Shown here one piece after another: positions 25,122 to 34,016 of a stretch of 64,000 nucleotides of DNA. The DNA lies in the NCBI GenBank assembly GCA_014191855.1, contig BJHF01000007.1, forward strand, positions 36,782 to 100,781, in the 5' to 3' direction. The stretch is from Deltaproteobacteria bacterium. Lineage in GTDB: Bacteria > Myxococcota_A > UBA796 > SXON01. Position 1 is the stretch's first letter. Each line of letters opens with the position of its first letter. Below the pieces are notes generated by a model. The model worked only from the letters and a program-made list of their open reading frames with translations. It was not told where the DNA came from and did no database searches. Both the position numbers and the translations under genes were made by a program.

Positions 25122-26654
25122 GTGCGCTGGGCTCCTGGCGAAGGGTACTTCTGGCGGCCGGCCCCCCAGGCCGACGGGTTCTCCCTCAAGGATCGCGACG
25201 TTACGGTGGACGTGGTGATCATCGGCACCGGCCCGGGCGGCGCGGCGGTTGCGAAGGTGCTGGCCGACTCGGGTGTGTCGGTGCTCCTGCTCGAAGAGGG
25301 GCCGCCGGAGGAGCGGTTTCGAAAGAACCAGGGTGCCGTGATGCGGCACCACATGCAGGAGGGCGGCGCGATGGTCGCCACCGGCTCCACGTTCATGCCC
25401 ATCGCGGCGGGGCGAGGCGTGGGGGGCGGCACGCTGATCAACAGCGCGATTGCGTGGCGCTGCCCGGATGCGGTGCTCGATAGTTGGACCGAGAAGCTCG
25501 ATGATCGCCGGTACGCGGCCGACAACATGCGCCCGGTGTACGACGAGCTCTGGGAGTACCTGGGGATCTGGGACACGCTGCCCGAGATCGCTGGCGAGAA
25601 CAGCCACATGCTCGTTCGCGGCGCGAAGGCGCTCGGCTACGACGGCGGCTACCTGGCGCGGTACACGCCGCGGTGCGTGGGGTGCGGCACGTGCTTCTAT
25701 GGCTGCGCCACCGGCGGAAAGGCTAGCACGAATCACAATTTTCTGGTGGAGGCGGCCACCAACGGCGCGCGGATCCAGGCCGACACCAAGGTCAAAGATT
25801 TCTTGATGTCGGGGGCTCGGGTCGTCGGCGTGGTGGGGCAGATGTTCCACCCCGACACGCGCGAGCCGGGGGGCAGGGTGACCGTACGAGCGGGGAAGGT
25901 TGTGGTGGCTTGCGGGGGCATCGGCACCCCCCGACTGTTGGCCTCCTCGAGCCTCGACCTCGGTCCGGCGGTAGGCCAGGGCCTTCACGTACACCCGGGC
26001 AACGCCGTTTTTGGGTACTGCAAGCAGGAAGTGAACTGGTGGCAGGGGGCCACCCAGGGCGCGTATTTCCACCCGCCGGGGCTCCCGGGCGTGCTGCCAC
26101 ACACCAGCTCACTGCCGCCCGAGGTCGCGCTGTTGTCGATGGCGCCGCTCGGCATCGGCGCGGCGGATGCGCTCGCGATGATTCCGCACCTCGCTGGCTG
26201 CCTCGTGATGATCTCGGACCACTCGAACGGATCGGTTGGCGCGTGGCCAGACGGCCGGGCGAACCTCAGCTACACCTTCCTGCCCGAGGACATCGACCGG
26301 ATCAAGGCCGGCATGGTGCACACGGCGCGCGCCATGCTCCTGGGGGGCGCGGAGTGGCTGTTCTGCGCGGTGTCGGGCGTGGGGAAGGTGTCGACCGCCG
26401 AGGAGCTCGAAGCGCGGCTGGCCACGCGCACCATTCAGGACTTCACGCTCTACGCGAGCCACCCGATGTCCTCGTGCCGCATGGGCAAGGATCCCGCCAC
26501 CAGCGTGATCCGCCCCGATGGCCGCGCCCACGCTGTAGAGGGCGTGTACCTCGTTGACTCCAGCATCTTCCCCACCTCCCTGGGCGTGAATCCCAGCATC
26601 ACCACCATGGCGATGGCGACGCTGATCGGGCGTGGGATCGCCCAAGTAGGATAG
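25122..26654 (+). CDS. GMC-family FAD oxidoreductase (membrane or periplasmic dehydrogenase large subunit)
   Basis: 510 residues. The FAD-binding Rossmann motif DVVIIGTGPGGAAVAKVLAD starts at about residue 28. GRGVGGGTLINSAIAWRCP is the second FAD block. A Cys-rich segment CVGCGTCFYGCATGG (about residue 187) is of the kind that binds an Fe-S cluster in dehydrogenase-type GMC enzymes. The C-terminal catalytic block is SHPMSSCRMG with VYLVDSSIFPTSLGVNPS, giving the conserved His and Asn. It has no own signal and is presumably co-exported with the Tat subunit just upstream. It probably oxidises an alcohol, sugar or cholesterol-like substrate; identity unknown. Confidence 0.88.
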   Translation: MRWAPGEGYFWRPAPQADGFSLKDRDVTVDVVIIGTGPGGAAVAKVLADSGVSVLLLEEGPPEERFRKNQGAVMRHHMQEGGAMVATGSTFMPIAAGRGVGGGTLINSAIAWRCPDAVLDSWTEKLDDRRYAADNMRPVYDELWEYLGIWDTLPEIAGENSHMLVRGAKALGYDGGYLARYTPRCVGCGTCFYGCATGGKASTNHNFLVEAATNGARIQADTKVKDFLMSGARVVGVVGQMFHPDTREPGGRVTVRAGKVVVACGGIGTPRLLASSSLDLGPAVGQGLHVHPGNAVFGYCKQEVNWWQGATQGAYFHPPGLPGVLPHTSSLPPEVALLSMAPLGIGAADALAMIPHLAGCLVMISDHSNGSVGAWPDGRANLSYTFLPEDIDRIKAGMVHTARAMLLGGAEWLFCAVSGVGKVSTAEELEARLATRTIQDFTLYASHPMSSCRMGKDPATSVIRPDGRAHAVEGVYLVDSSIFPTSLGVNPSITTMAMATLIGRGIAQVG

Positions 26655-26718
26655 TTACCCATGCCGCCCGCAGGTCGGCTCCTACGGCCATGAAACGATC
26701 GAGGCGGCATGGGGAACT

Positions 26719-26839
26719 GCCCGCCGCCTTCCTGGTGCACCGCACGCTCCAGGCTCTCGTGGGGGTGCTCAAGCTGGCTGACGCCCGCGGCGTTTGCCAG
26801 CTTGGGCCGCGGAGACTGGAGCGAAGGAAGGCGGCGGGC
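26719..26839. ncRNA. 121-base long nested hairpin (possible structured RNA or palindromic element)
   Basis: Four perfect helices are nested on one axis: GCCCGCCGCCTTCC 26719-26732 with 26826-26839 (14 bp); CGCTCCAG 26745-26752 with 26816-26823 (8 bp); CAAGCTGGC 26770-26778 with 26796-26804 (9 bp); ACGCC 26781-26785 with 26789-26793 (5 bp, 3-base loop). They are separated by internal loops. It lies in the 252-base gap after the GMC gene. I do not recognise a family. The strand is unknown. Confidence 0.5.
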
Positions 26840-26849
26840 GATGGGGGTC

Positions 26850-26873
26850 CGGGGGGCGCGGAGCCCCCCGTTT
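26850..26873 (+). terminator. GC-rich hairpin with short T-run
   Basis: CGGGGGGC-GCGGA-GCCCCCCG is an 8-bp perfect stem followed by TTTCTGGTT. It is the best candidate terminator for the Tat/GMC operon, although 196 bases after its stop codon. It lies 34 bases before the next gene, so attenuation of that gene is also possible. Confidence 0.45.
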
Positions 26874-26906
26874 CTGGTTAGGCTGCGGGCCGCACCCGGA
26901 AGCCCG

Positions 26907-28505
26907 ATGATCATTCGCTCCCTCCTCCTCGCCTTCGCCCTCTTCGCCCCTGCGCTCGCCCTGGCGGAATCGGCTCCGAAGGTGGAGCTTGGCGCCCCTT
27001 ACCGGGTCGTGGACGCGAAGGACAAGCAGTACTTCAAGGTCGGCGCCGAGATGGTGTCGGTGAAGATCAATGGCGACGAGTTCACGATCCAGCGCTTCGA
27101 CGTTACCAAGATGACGCAAGTGTCCTCGGCGGTGTGGGAGCTGCCCAAGGGGGCCCAGCTCGAAACGATCGAGACCTTCGACGGCACGCTGATCCTGTTC
27201 TACTCGGTGTGGGACAAGCCGGCGCAGAAGGAGCAGTTGTTCTTCGCGACGCTGGACGCGAAGACCGGCTCGTTCCCCGCCGAGGGCAGCCGGATCATGG
27301 CGGTGGACGGAAAGGTGACGGGGCGCCTGGTGGCGACCGGCTTCTACCAGTTCCAAACGGTGGACAAGTTCGTGGTTCACCACGCGAGCGACGAGAAGAA
27401 GCTCCTGGTGGAGTATCGGAAGAAGCCCGAATCGCGGGACGACTCCGTGAACCACGACGTGATCGGCGTGGGGGTGTTCGGCGCGGGGATGGCCGAGCTG
27501 TGGCACAAAGAGTACCGCATGCCCTACACCGAGGAGAAGATGGATCGCCTCGCCACGACGGTGGACCCGGCGGGAACCGCCTACTTGCTGGCGAAGGTGC
27601 GTGAGGGAGAGGGCGACCAGGAGCGGGTGAAGGGCGAGCCGAACTACCATGTGGAGGTGCTCCGGATGGAGTCCAAGGGAGACCAGATCGGCGTCACCCC
27701 CGTGGAGTTCTCCGGGAAGTTCGTTCAGACCATGGCGATCTTCGACGCGGGGGCGGCGGGGCTGGTCGGTGCGGGCCTTTACAATCAGGGCAGCAAGCGC
27801 GGGAGCGCGGATGGCTTCTTCACGGTGAGCCTGGGCAAAGCTGGTGTTCCCGGCACCCCGGTGTTTCACGAGATCCCCACGGACGTGCTGGCTCAGTACG
27901 CGAACGTGTGGGAGAAACTCTCGCTCTCGGCCAAGGGGAAGGAGGCGGAGCTGCCGTGGATGGTGTTTTCACGAATGGTCACCGCGAACGACGGCAGCGT
28001 TACGCTGATCGCGGAGCAGCAGTGGATTGAAACGCGCACCTACACGTCGCCTCAGGGCGTCACCACCACGACCTACATTTACCACTACGACGATATCCTC
28101 GTCGCCCATGTGGATGGCAAGGGAAAGCTCCAGTGGATGAAACGAATCGCGAAGCACCAGTCGGGGGCTCGCCGCCCGGGAGGCCTCTCGTTTGAGCATT
28201 TTGCCGCCGGCGGAAAACAATTCATCCTCTATTTCGACAATGTGAAGAACCTCGACATCAAGGATGATGAAACGCCCGCCGGCCACGTGGACGGCGCAGG
28301 CGGCTTCCTCACCGCCGTGGAGATCGACGACAGCACCGGCGCCGTCAACAAGCTCTCCATTCTCGACAGCCGCGACGTGGGCGGCATCGAGATCTACCAG
28401 GTGGGCGCCGACCGGATCATCCCCATTTCTGCGAACGCCTTCGTCATGGAGGCGTACAAGAAGAAGAAGGAGGATGTGCTGATTCGGGTAACGTTGCCCG
28501 AGTAG
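26907..28505 (+). CDS. Secreted protein of unknown function
   Basis: 532 residues from ATG 26907, where the signal peptide (MIIRSLLLAFALFAPALALAE) begins. GGA lies 6-8 bases upstream. The longer open frame runs back through the hairpin region and is not credible. The mature protein is Lys/Glu-rich and appears beta-rich with propeller-like strands (TLILFYSVWD, QTMAIFDAGAAGLVGAGLYN, YHYDDILVAHVDGKGKLQW). No Cys or known domain was noticed. Periplasmic or outer-surface location is inferred from the signal. It could be a beta-propeller protein, but I cannot name the family. Confidence 0.75.
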   Translation: MIIRSLLLAFALFAPALALAESAPKVELGAPYRVVDAKDKQYFKVGAEMVSVKINGDEFTIQRFDVTKMTQVSSAVWELPKGAQLETIETFDGTLILFYSVWDKPAQKEQLFFATLDAKTGSFPAEGSRIMAVDGKVTGRLVATGFYQFQTVDKFVVHHASDEKKLLVEYRKKPESRDDSVNHDVIGVGVFGAGMAELWHKEYRMPYTEEKMDRLATTVDPAGTAYLLAKVREGEGDQERVKGEPNYHVEVLRMESKGDQIGVTPVEFSGKFVQTMAIFDAGAAGLVGAGLYNQGSKRGSADGFFTVSLGKAGVPGTPVFHEIPTDVLAQYANVWEKLSLSAKGKEAELPWMVFSRMVTANDGSVTLIAEQQWIETRTYTSPQGVTTTTYIYHYDDILVAHVDGKGKLQWMKRIAKHQSGARRPGGLSFEHFAAGGKQFILYFDNVKNLDIKDDETPAGHVDGAGGFLTAVEIDDSTGAVNKLSILDSRDVGGIEIYQVGADRIIPISANAFVMEAYKKKKEDVLIRVTLPE

Positions 28506-28601
28506 CGGGCCGTTGGGGCGCCGCGACCGCACCCGCATCGGTTGTTCTACGGATTGGGGCAAGGCGAACCCCGTCATAGGCCGCCCGGCGCCGGAGCCGC
28601 C

Positions 28602-29834
28602 ATGCACCCTCGTGAGTATTACCGTTTGCCGTGGACGCTGAACGACAACGTGCTTTCGTGGCTCGAGCCCACGAAGAAGTGTAACATCTACTGCGACGGA
28701 TGTTACTCGACGAACGAGGCGAATTCGCACAAGTCCCTGGCCGAGATCCGGGCGGATATGGACGTGTTCGTGCGGGAGCGCCGCATGGACTCGATGTCGA
28801 TCGCGGGTGGCGAGCCGTTGGTGCACCCCGACATCGTGGAGATCGTCCGCATCATCCGGGAAGAGTACAACCTCAAGCCGGTGATCAACACGAACGGGCA
28901 CGCGATGACCCGGGAGCTGCTGCACGAGCTCAAGGGCGCGGGGCTGCACGGTGTGACCTTCCATGTGGATGCCAGCCAGCGCCGCCCGGGCCATACCCGC
29001 AAAACCAACCTTGAGCTCAACGAGATGCGGCTTGGCTTCGCGCAGATGGTCGCCGAGGCCGGCGGGCTGAGCTGCGCCTTCAATTCCACCGTGTTTCGCG
29101 ACACCATGCACGAGGTGCCCGGCATGATCCGCTGGGCGCAGGAGCACATCGACATCGTGCATTCGATGGTCTTCATCCTGTTCCGCACCGCCCGCAGCCA
29201 GGAGTTCGACTACTTCGCCGGCAGTGATCCGGTAGCCATGGACTCGCTGGTGTATTGGGACCAGGAGAAGAACCCTGCACCGCTCACGACGCCCGAGCTG
29301 TTCGAGCTGATTCGGAAACACGAACCAGGCTTCGAGGCGTCTGCCTTCCTGGGCGGCACGAAGGATCCTTCCAGCTTCAAGTGGACGCTGGTGGGCCGGG
29401 TTGGGGAACCCAACCAGATCTATGGGTACGTGGGGCCCCGGTTCATGGAGCTGGTGCAAACGACACACCACACGGTCGCGGGGAGGTACCTCGCGTATTC
29501 CGACCCCCGGCTGCTCGCGCACGGGCGCGCGACGCTCGGGCTGTTTGCGCCCCTCGACGGGGGGATGCGGGATGGGCTCAAAAGCTGGCTCGGCGCCGTA
29601 GGCCGCTCGCCGCGCCGCGCGCTCAACCGCCTGCACATGCAAACCTTCGCGTTCATCCAGCCGATCGATCACGGCGCGGATGGCGAGGCCAACATGTGCG
29701 ACGGCTGCCCGGACATGACCGTACATGAGGGCAAGCTCGTTTGGTCCTGCCGGTTGGACGAGCTCAAGCGGCACGGCACGATGCTGCGGTGTGTGCCGAA
29801 GCCGGCGGCGGCGGCGGCGGTCAGTCCCGCCTGA
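28602..29834 (+). CDS. Radical SAM protein with a C-terminal Cys-containing (SPASM-like) region
   Basis: 410 residues from ATG 28602, with GGAG four bases upstream. The SAM/4Fe-4S motif CNIYCDGCYS is at about residue 28. SIAGGEPLVHPDIVEIV is the GGE motif and INTNGHAMT a typical strand. The C-terminal third holds MCDGCPDMTVHEGKLVWSC, suggesting an auxiliary metal centre, which points to a peptide- or lipid-modifying member. The N-terminus WLEPTKKCNIYCDGCYSTN resembles the radical SAM group that includes HpnH-like enzymes, but the length and tail differ. The 3' end overlaps the convergent polyferredoxin gene by 14 bases. Confidence 0.82.
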   Translation: MHPREYYRLPWTLNDNVLSWLEPTKKCNIYCDGCYSTNEANSHKSLAEIRADMDVFVRERRMDSMSIAGGEPLVHPDIVEIVRIIREEYNLKPVINTNGHAMTRELLHELKGAGLHGVTFHVDASQRRPGHTRKTNLELNEMRLGFAQMVAEAGGLSCAFNSTVFRDTMHEVPGMIRWAQEHIDIVHSMVFILFRTARSQEFDYFAGSDPVAMDSLVYWDQEKNPAPLTTPELFELIRKHEPGFEASAFLGGTKDPSSFKWTLVGRVGEPNQIYGYVGPRFMELVQTTHHTVAGRYLAYSDPRLLAHGRATLGLFAPLDGGMRDGLKSWLGAVGRSPRRALNRLHMQTFAFIQPIDHGADGEANMCDGCPDMTVHEGKLVWSCRLDELKRHGTMLRCVPKPAAAAAVSPA

Positions 29835-31185
29835 GGGCGGCTTGCTGAGCGCGAATGGCGGCCAGCGCGCGCTGGGTGCCGATGTCGTCGGGGCTGGCTT
29901 CGAGGGCGGCATCGAGCTCGGTCGCAGCGAGATCGAGCTGGCCCCCATTGAGGTACAAGCTCGCCAACATCGGGTGCAGGGCCGGTGGGGTCAACAGGCC
30001 CCAGCGGTGGATGCGGGTCAGCGTCGTGATCGCTTCGGCGCGCGCCTCAGGGTCCCCGCGGGAGGCCTGGGAGTAGGCGCTCTCGGCGCGCAGCTCCAGG
30101 CCCCGAATGGCGGCCGAGTGGGCGACGAGGGCGAGGCCCAGGACGAGCGCAGCGGCGGCGGCGAGGGTTCGGCTGGTCGGGCGCATGCGCGAGGTGAGCG
30201 AGGCGCGCATGCGCAGGAAGGCCCGCATCGCCCCGACGCCGAACAACACCGCGATGCCTAGCGCGAGCAGGGAAGGCACGAGCCCGTACAGGCCCCGAAA
30301 GATCAGGAACAGCGCGAGGATCATCGCGCCGAGCGCGACCTCCTGGCCCAGGGGGGGCGGCGCCGCCTCGGGCGGGCGTGTGGGCGCCAGGTCGAAGGCG
30401 GCGCGCGCGACGCGGAGGCCGCCGGTGGGGCAGACGGCTACGCAGTCGAGGTCGCGCAGGCACATCGGATCGCGAACGGCGCCGCCGGCGCGCAGCTCGG
30501 CCAGCACGTCGAGGCCCGAGGGGCACACCACGGTGCAACGATTGCACTGGATGCAGGCCCCGGTGAGCACAATCCGAGTGGGAGCGACGCGATCCGCAGC
30601 CCCGAACAGCGCGCCGTAGGGGCACGCGTCGCGACAGAAGCTGCGGAGCCCGAGCGTGCCCACCATCACGGGTCCGCAGACCGCGAAGGTCACGAGCGCG
30701 ACCCCCGGTCCGGGCAGGTTGCGCCAGGGATCTCGGGTAAACCACGAGCCCCAGCCGCCAGAGTCGTCAAGCACGTGCAGGCCAGGCCAGGCGTCGCCGC
30801 TTTGCCAGCGCAGGAGGAGCGGCCATACGAACAGGTAGGCCAGCATCACCCAGGGCACGAGGCGGAGCACGCGCCAACGCGGCGGACCAGGTTGAACACC
30901 GAGCTTCGGGAGCAGCGTGGCGGCGAGATCCTGGATCGCCAGCAGGTGGCAGCCCCAGCGGCAGAAGAACCGGCCGAACAGGAGCGTGGCGCCGATCGCG
31001 GCCAGCATGAGCAGGAACCCGGCGGTCACGACGCCGAGGTGCACGGTGCGGAGCACCTCGCTCAGCTCCAGGGGGGCGAGCGTGGTGCCGGCGACGCGCC
31101 AGTGGAGGTAATGCAGCGCAAAGATCAGATACACCCCGCCGAGTACAAGGGCGCGGCGGCGGCGGAGGCGGGAGAGCAGGTCCAT
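29821..31185 (-). CDS. Membrane polyferredoxin (NapH/CcoG-like) with C-terminal TPR-like helices
   Basis: 454 residues. Several membrane spans lie in residues about 15-200, carrying two Cys motifs of the NapH/NosR/CcoG fold (GRFFCRWGCHLLAIQDL and SFCRDACPYGALFGAADR). A ferredoxin segment with CIQCNRCTVVCP and CLRDLDCVAVCP follows. In the second of these the middle Cys of the usual CxxCxxC is Asp. Two more spans precede a 90-residue tail of TPR-like helices (ALHPMLASLYLNGGQLDLAA). It probably moves electrons from the membrane to a redox partner. It starts 3 bases after the stop of the lysyl-oxidase-fold gene and is near the nor/nos island, so a NosR-like role is conceivable but unproven. Confidence 0.8.
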   Translation of the reverse strand: MDLLSRLRRRRALVLGGVYLIFALHYLHWRVAGTTLAPLELSEVLRTVHLGVVTAGFLLMLAAIGATLLFGRFFCRWGCHLLAIQDLAATLLPKLGVQPGPPRWRVLRLVPWVMLAYLFVWPLLLRWQSGDAWPGLHVLDDSGGWGSWFTRDPWRNLPGPGVALVTFAVCGPVMVGTLGLRSFCRDACPYGALFGAADRVAPTRIVLTGACIQCNRCTVVCPSGLDVLAELRAGGAVRDPMCLRDLDCVAVCPTGGLRVARAAFDLAPTRPPEAAPPPLGQEVALGAMILALFLIFRGLYGLVPSLLALGIAVLFGVGAMRAFLRMRASLTSRMRPTSRTLAAAAALVLGLALVAHSAAIRGLELRAESAYSQASRGDPEARAEAITTLTRIHRWGLLTPPALHPMLASLYLNGGQLDLAATELDAALEASPDDIGTQRALAAIRAQQAALRRD

Positions 31186-31188
31186 TCG

Positions 31189-31995
31189 TCAGGGCTGTTC
31201 GAGGTGCACGGGCACCCGCGCGACGTTGTTCGTGTCGTTCGATTCGGCCCAGCGATTCCCAGGATCGACCTCCACTTCGAGCGTATAGTCGCCAGCCTTC
31301 ACCCCGGTGACGTCTACCCACTGGCAATCGTCTGGGTTGCCGTAGATGTCGGCCCAGCCCGGGCTGATCCCCTGATCCGCGCAGTTGAAGGTGGGCATCT
31401 TGCCGCTCAGTCCCCCATCCATCGCGTCGCGCAGGCAGTACCCTTCCTTCTTCCCTTTCGCGACGAGCTGGCCACGTTTGTCCAGGAGGCGGAATTCGGT
31501 GTGGCCCTCGATCCGGAAGTTCTGGCTGCACTCCGACCACCGAAAGTCCTCCGGGTAGTCGGCGGGGCGGCCGAGCACAAAGGAGCTGTAGCCGACGTTT
31601 TTTGTCGAGGTGGTGAAGCGCAGCAGCCGCCGCGGGCCGGGGCCGCCGACACAGCCAAGCTGCACGCCGCAGGCGGCGGGCGTGGCGTCGTACGCTTCCG
31701 CGGCCACGGAGGCGGCGAGCAGGCCCTGGTCGACGATCAGGTCGGGGAGCGGGCACGCGCCTGTCGGATCAGGGGCGGTGCAAACCGGCGTTGCGTTTGG
31801 CTTGCAGCAGGGGAGGCAACACAGGCTACCGGCGGCGCAGGCTGGAGCGGGGTCGGTGGGGGAACAGGCGGTGCCGAGGGGGAGCGCCGCGGCCTGCGAC
31901 AAGGGCGGCGGCGCGCGCGGTGGGAGGGGTGTGGGCAGCGGCGAGGGCGTGGAACACGCTGCGAGGGTTGCCGCGAGGCCGAGGAACGCCCACAT
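31189..31995 (-). CDS. Lysyl oxidase-fold lipoprotein lacking the copper-binding histidines
   Basis: 268 residues from ATG 31995 (MWAFLGLAATLAACS, lipobox Cys 14). A longer upstream frame is not supported. Residues 44-81 contain eight Cys. From about 85 it matches the lysyl oxidase (PF01186) domain: RRLLRFTTSTKNVG, CSQNFRIEGHTEFRLLD, GKKEGYCLRD, then CADQGISPGWADIYG and DDCQWVDVTGVKAGDY, then NDTNNVARV. In active enzymes the CHxHxH copper site sits where this protein has Cys156-Ser157-Gln-Asn159-Phe-Arg161, so all three His are gone. Lys183 and Tyr218, at or near the LTQ-forming positions, are kept. It is likely a non-catalytic or non-copper variant on the envelope. Confidence 0.78.
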   Translation of the reverse strand: MWAFLGLAATLAACSTPSPLPTPLPPRAPPPLSQAAALPLGTACSPTDPAPACAAGSLCCLPCCKPNATPVCTAPDPTGACPLPDLIVDQGLLAASVAAEAYDATPAACGVQLGCVGGPGPRRLLRFTTSTKNVGYSSFVLGRPADYPEDFRWSECSQNFRIEGHTEFRLLDKRGQLVAKGKKEGYCLRDAMDGGLSGKMPTFNCADQGISPGWADIYGNPDDCQWVDVTGVKAGDYTLEVEVDPGNRWAESNDTNNVARVPVHLEQP

Positions 31996-32209
31996 GTGTT
32001 CGGATATCCCCCACTGGGGGCGGTCTGGGCGGGGGCTCGTTGGTTTTGGGGAATGGTGAGGACCACCGCACGCGGATTCTCTACTCATCTGGTCGATCCA
32101 CGCCGCGTAGCCGAGACTCCGTGGCCCCCCGCGACCTGGCTGCCCGCGATGCCCATCCTTCCCACGTTTCAACGAAGGAGATTGGGCCTGGGGCATCGCC
32201 CGGATCGGA

Positions 32210-34000
32210 TCAGCCCCGCAGCCGCCCGTACACCGTACCCAGCGCCTCGGGCAGCGCCCGCGGGTGGGGCACGATGTGCCAGGCCCCCTCGCCGAAGCAG
32301 GCGGCGAGCGTGTCCCGGGCGCCGTTGTCGATCGCGAGCACGTGGGTGTGGACGCCTTTTGAGCGCGCCTCCGCGAGGGCGTGGCGAACGTCGGCCATAC
32401 CGTGTCGTCCCTCGTAGCGGTCGAGGTCGGTGGGGCGGCCGTCGGAGACAAGCAGTAACAATCGGCGATCTGCACCGTGTTTCACGAGCTGCGCGGTGCT
32501 GTGGCGCAGCGCCGGGCCGATGCGTGTGTAGCCCTGGGGGCGGAGGCTACCGAGGCGGGCGCGCGCGGCGGACCACGGTTCGTTCCAGTCGCGGAGCGTC
32601 CACACACGGCACCGAGTGCGGGTGTGGGAGGCGAAGGCCAGCACCTGGAGATCGTCGCCGAGGCGGTCGGCGACTTCGCCGAGGGCGAGCACCGCGTCGC
32701 GAGCGACGTCGAGCACCCGCGCGTCTTCCATCCAGGCGTCGGTGGAGAGGGAGATGTCGAGCAGCACGGTGGTGGCGAAGCTGCGTTCGGGGCGGGCTTT
32801 GCGCATATAGACGCGTTCGGCGGGCGCGCGTCCGGCGCGGCGATCCGCGCGCTCGTCGGCGAGGGCGTCGAGGTCGATGTCGTCGCCATCGCGCTCGCGG
32901 TTGCGGGGGCGGCGGCGGGCGCGGTGCTGGGAGAGGCGCTCGGCGAGGGTGTCGATGACCCGCCGGTTGCGCGCGAGGGCGGCCGCCAGCCAGGCGGAAT
33001 CGCCCTCCCGCAGTCGTGAAGGGTACACGGTGCACCACGCTTTTTTGAAAGCACCGGCGCGGGCGTCCCACTCGTCGTACGCCTGCCCCGTCTCGCCCGG
33101 GAGCACGTCGGATACGTCGGGAACGCCCGCGTCGATGCCGATCTCGGCGCGCAGCATCGAATGCGCAGGCTCGCCGCCACGGAGCAGCTCGCGGAGATCC
33201 ACCTCGTCGAGCGCATCGGCGTGGGCGTCCAGTTCGTCGCTGCCGTCCATGCGGCGGAGCTGGCCGCGGTGCTCATCGAGCGTCTCCACCTTCTCAAAAC
33301 TGTGGATCAGCACCTGCTCGCGCGCTTTTTCCTCGTTCAGGGTGATGCGTTGCGCCTCGTCGATGGCACGCCGGCGCTCGATACCGGTGGAGCGCGAGGG
33401 GAGCTGTTCGCCGGCCCCCGCGAGAGCGGCGCCGACCGGGACGAGGATCGTGCCCCAGAGCGGGAGGGCTGGCCGGTCCGCCGTGAGCGGCACCCAGGGA
33501 ACATCCAGGTTGAGGGCGGCGAGAAGGGGCGCGTCGGCGGGATCGGGTCGCGCGGACCGAACGAGGGCTGCAGCGGCCGAATACACCGCGGCGAAGCCGG
33601 GGAGCTCCGCATGGAGGAGGCGGCTCGCTTGGCGGAACGCCTCGACTGTCGCCGGCCCCGAGGTGTCGTCGAGCCCCAATCGCCGTACGGTCGCGCCGGT
33701 GACGATGCGGACGATCAGCGCGGCTCGGTTCTCCGCGGCCGTTCCGCCCAGGTCGAACGTAGGCGGCAGCAGCAGCTCGGGGCCCCGAACCCCGCCCACT
33801 CCTCCGGCTTCGAGCAGGCGGATTGGTTCCCCGGCCACGACGCTCGCCAGGCAGGCGAGGGCGCCCGCTTCGTCTGTCAATCGCACGGCTTCGGCCCGGC
33901 ACAGGGCCGGTTTTCCCGGCCGAACCCGCCTCCACAGCCGGGAGAGGAGCACGAACAGCCCTTCCTCCCAGTCCAGTGGCAGCTCGGGGCCGTGGCTCAT
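32210..34000 (-). CDS. norD: NorD, VWA-domain protein for nitric oxide reductase activation
   Basis: 596 residues from ATG 34000 (MSHGPELPLDWEEG), which has GGAG five bases upstream. An in-frame codon at 34051 would overlap norQ. The first 330 residues are the helical NorD-specific region. The C-terminal 200 residues are a von Willebrand A domain: MIDAS DISLST, followed by ARDAVLALGEVADRLGDDLQ, GYTRIGPALRHSTA and LLLLVSDGRPTDLDRYEGRHG. Arg-rich linkers lie between. With NorQ it forms a MoxR/VWA chaperone pair needed to assemble the NorCB metal centres. It is the last gene of norCBQD, 16 bases after norQ. Confidence 0.9.
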   Translation of the reverse strand: MSHGPELPLDWEEGLFVLLSRLWRRVRPGKPALCRAEAVRLTDEAGALACLASVVAGEPIRLLEAGGVGGVRGPELLLPPTFDLGGTAAENRAALIVRIVTGATVRRLGLDDTSGPATVEAFRQASRLLHAELPGFAAVYSAAAALVRSARPDPADAPLLAALNLDVPWVPLTADRPALPLWGTILVPVGAALAGAGEQLPSRSTGIERRRAIDEAQRITLNEEKAREQVLIHSFEKVETLDEHRGQLRRMDGSDELDAHADALDEVDLRELLRGGEPAHSMLRAEIGIDAGVPDVSDVLPGETGQAYDEWDARAGAFKKAWCTVYPSRLREGDSAWLAAALARNRRVIDTLAERLSQHRARRRPRNRERDGDDIDLDALADERADRRAGRAPAERVYMRKARPERSFATTVLLDISLSTDAWMEDARVLDVARDAVLALGEVADRLGDDLQVLAFASHTRTRCRVWTLRDWNEPWSAARARLGSLRPQGYTRIGPALRHSTAQLVKHGADRRLLLLVSDGRPTDLDRYEGRHGMADVRHALAEARSKGVHTHVLAIDNGARDTLAACFGEGAWHIVPHPRALPEALGTVYGRLRG

Positions 34001-34016
34001 GGGCGCTCCCCCGCCA

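Noticed and set aside
26850..26873. Part of an insertion sequence end
   Set aside because: There is no transposase, no matching inverted end and no target duplication. It reads as an ordinary GC-rich hairpin.
26690..26881. 63-residue plus-strand open frame over the long hairpin
   Set aside because: It has no ribosome binding site. The nested complementarity explains the sequence better than coding.
31996..32475. N-terminal extension of the lysyl-oxidase-fold frame
   Set aside because: It overlaps norD antisense and has no signal. The lipoprotein signal at 31995 gives a natural start.
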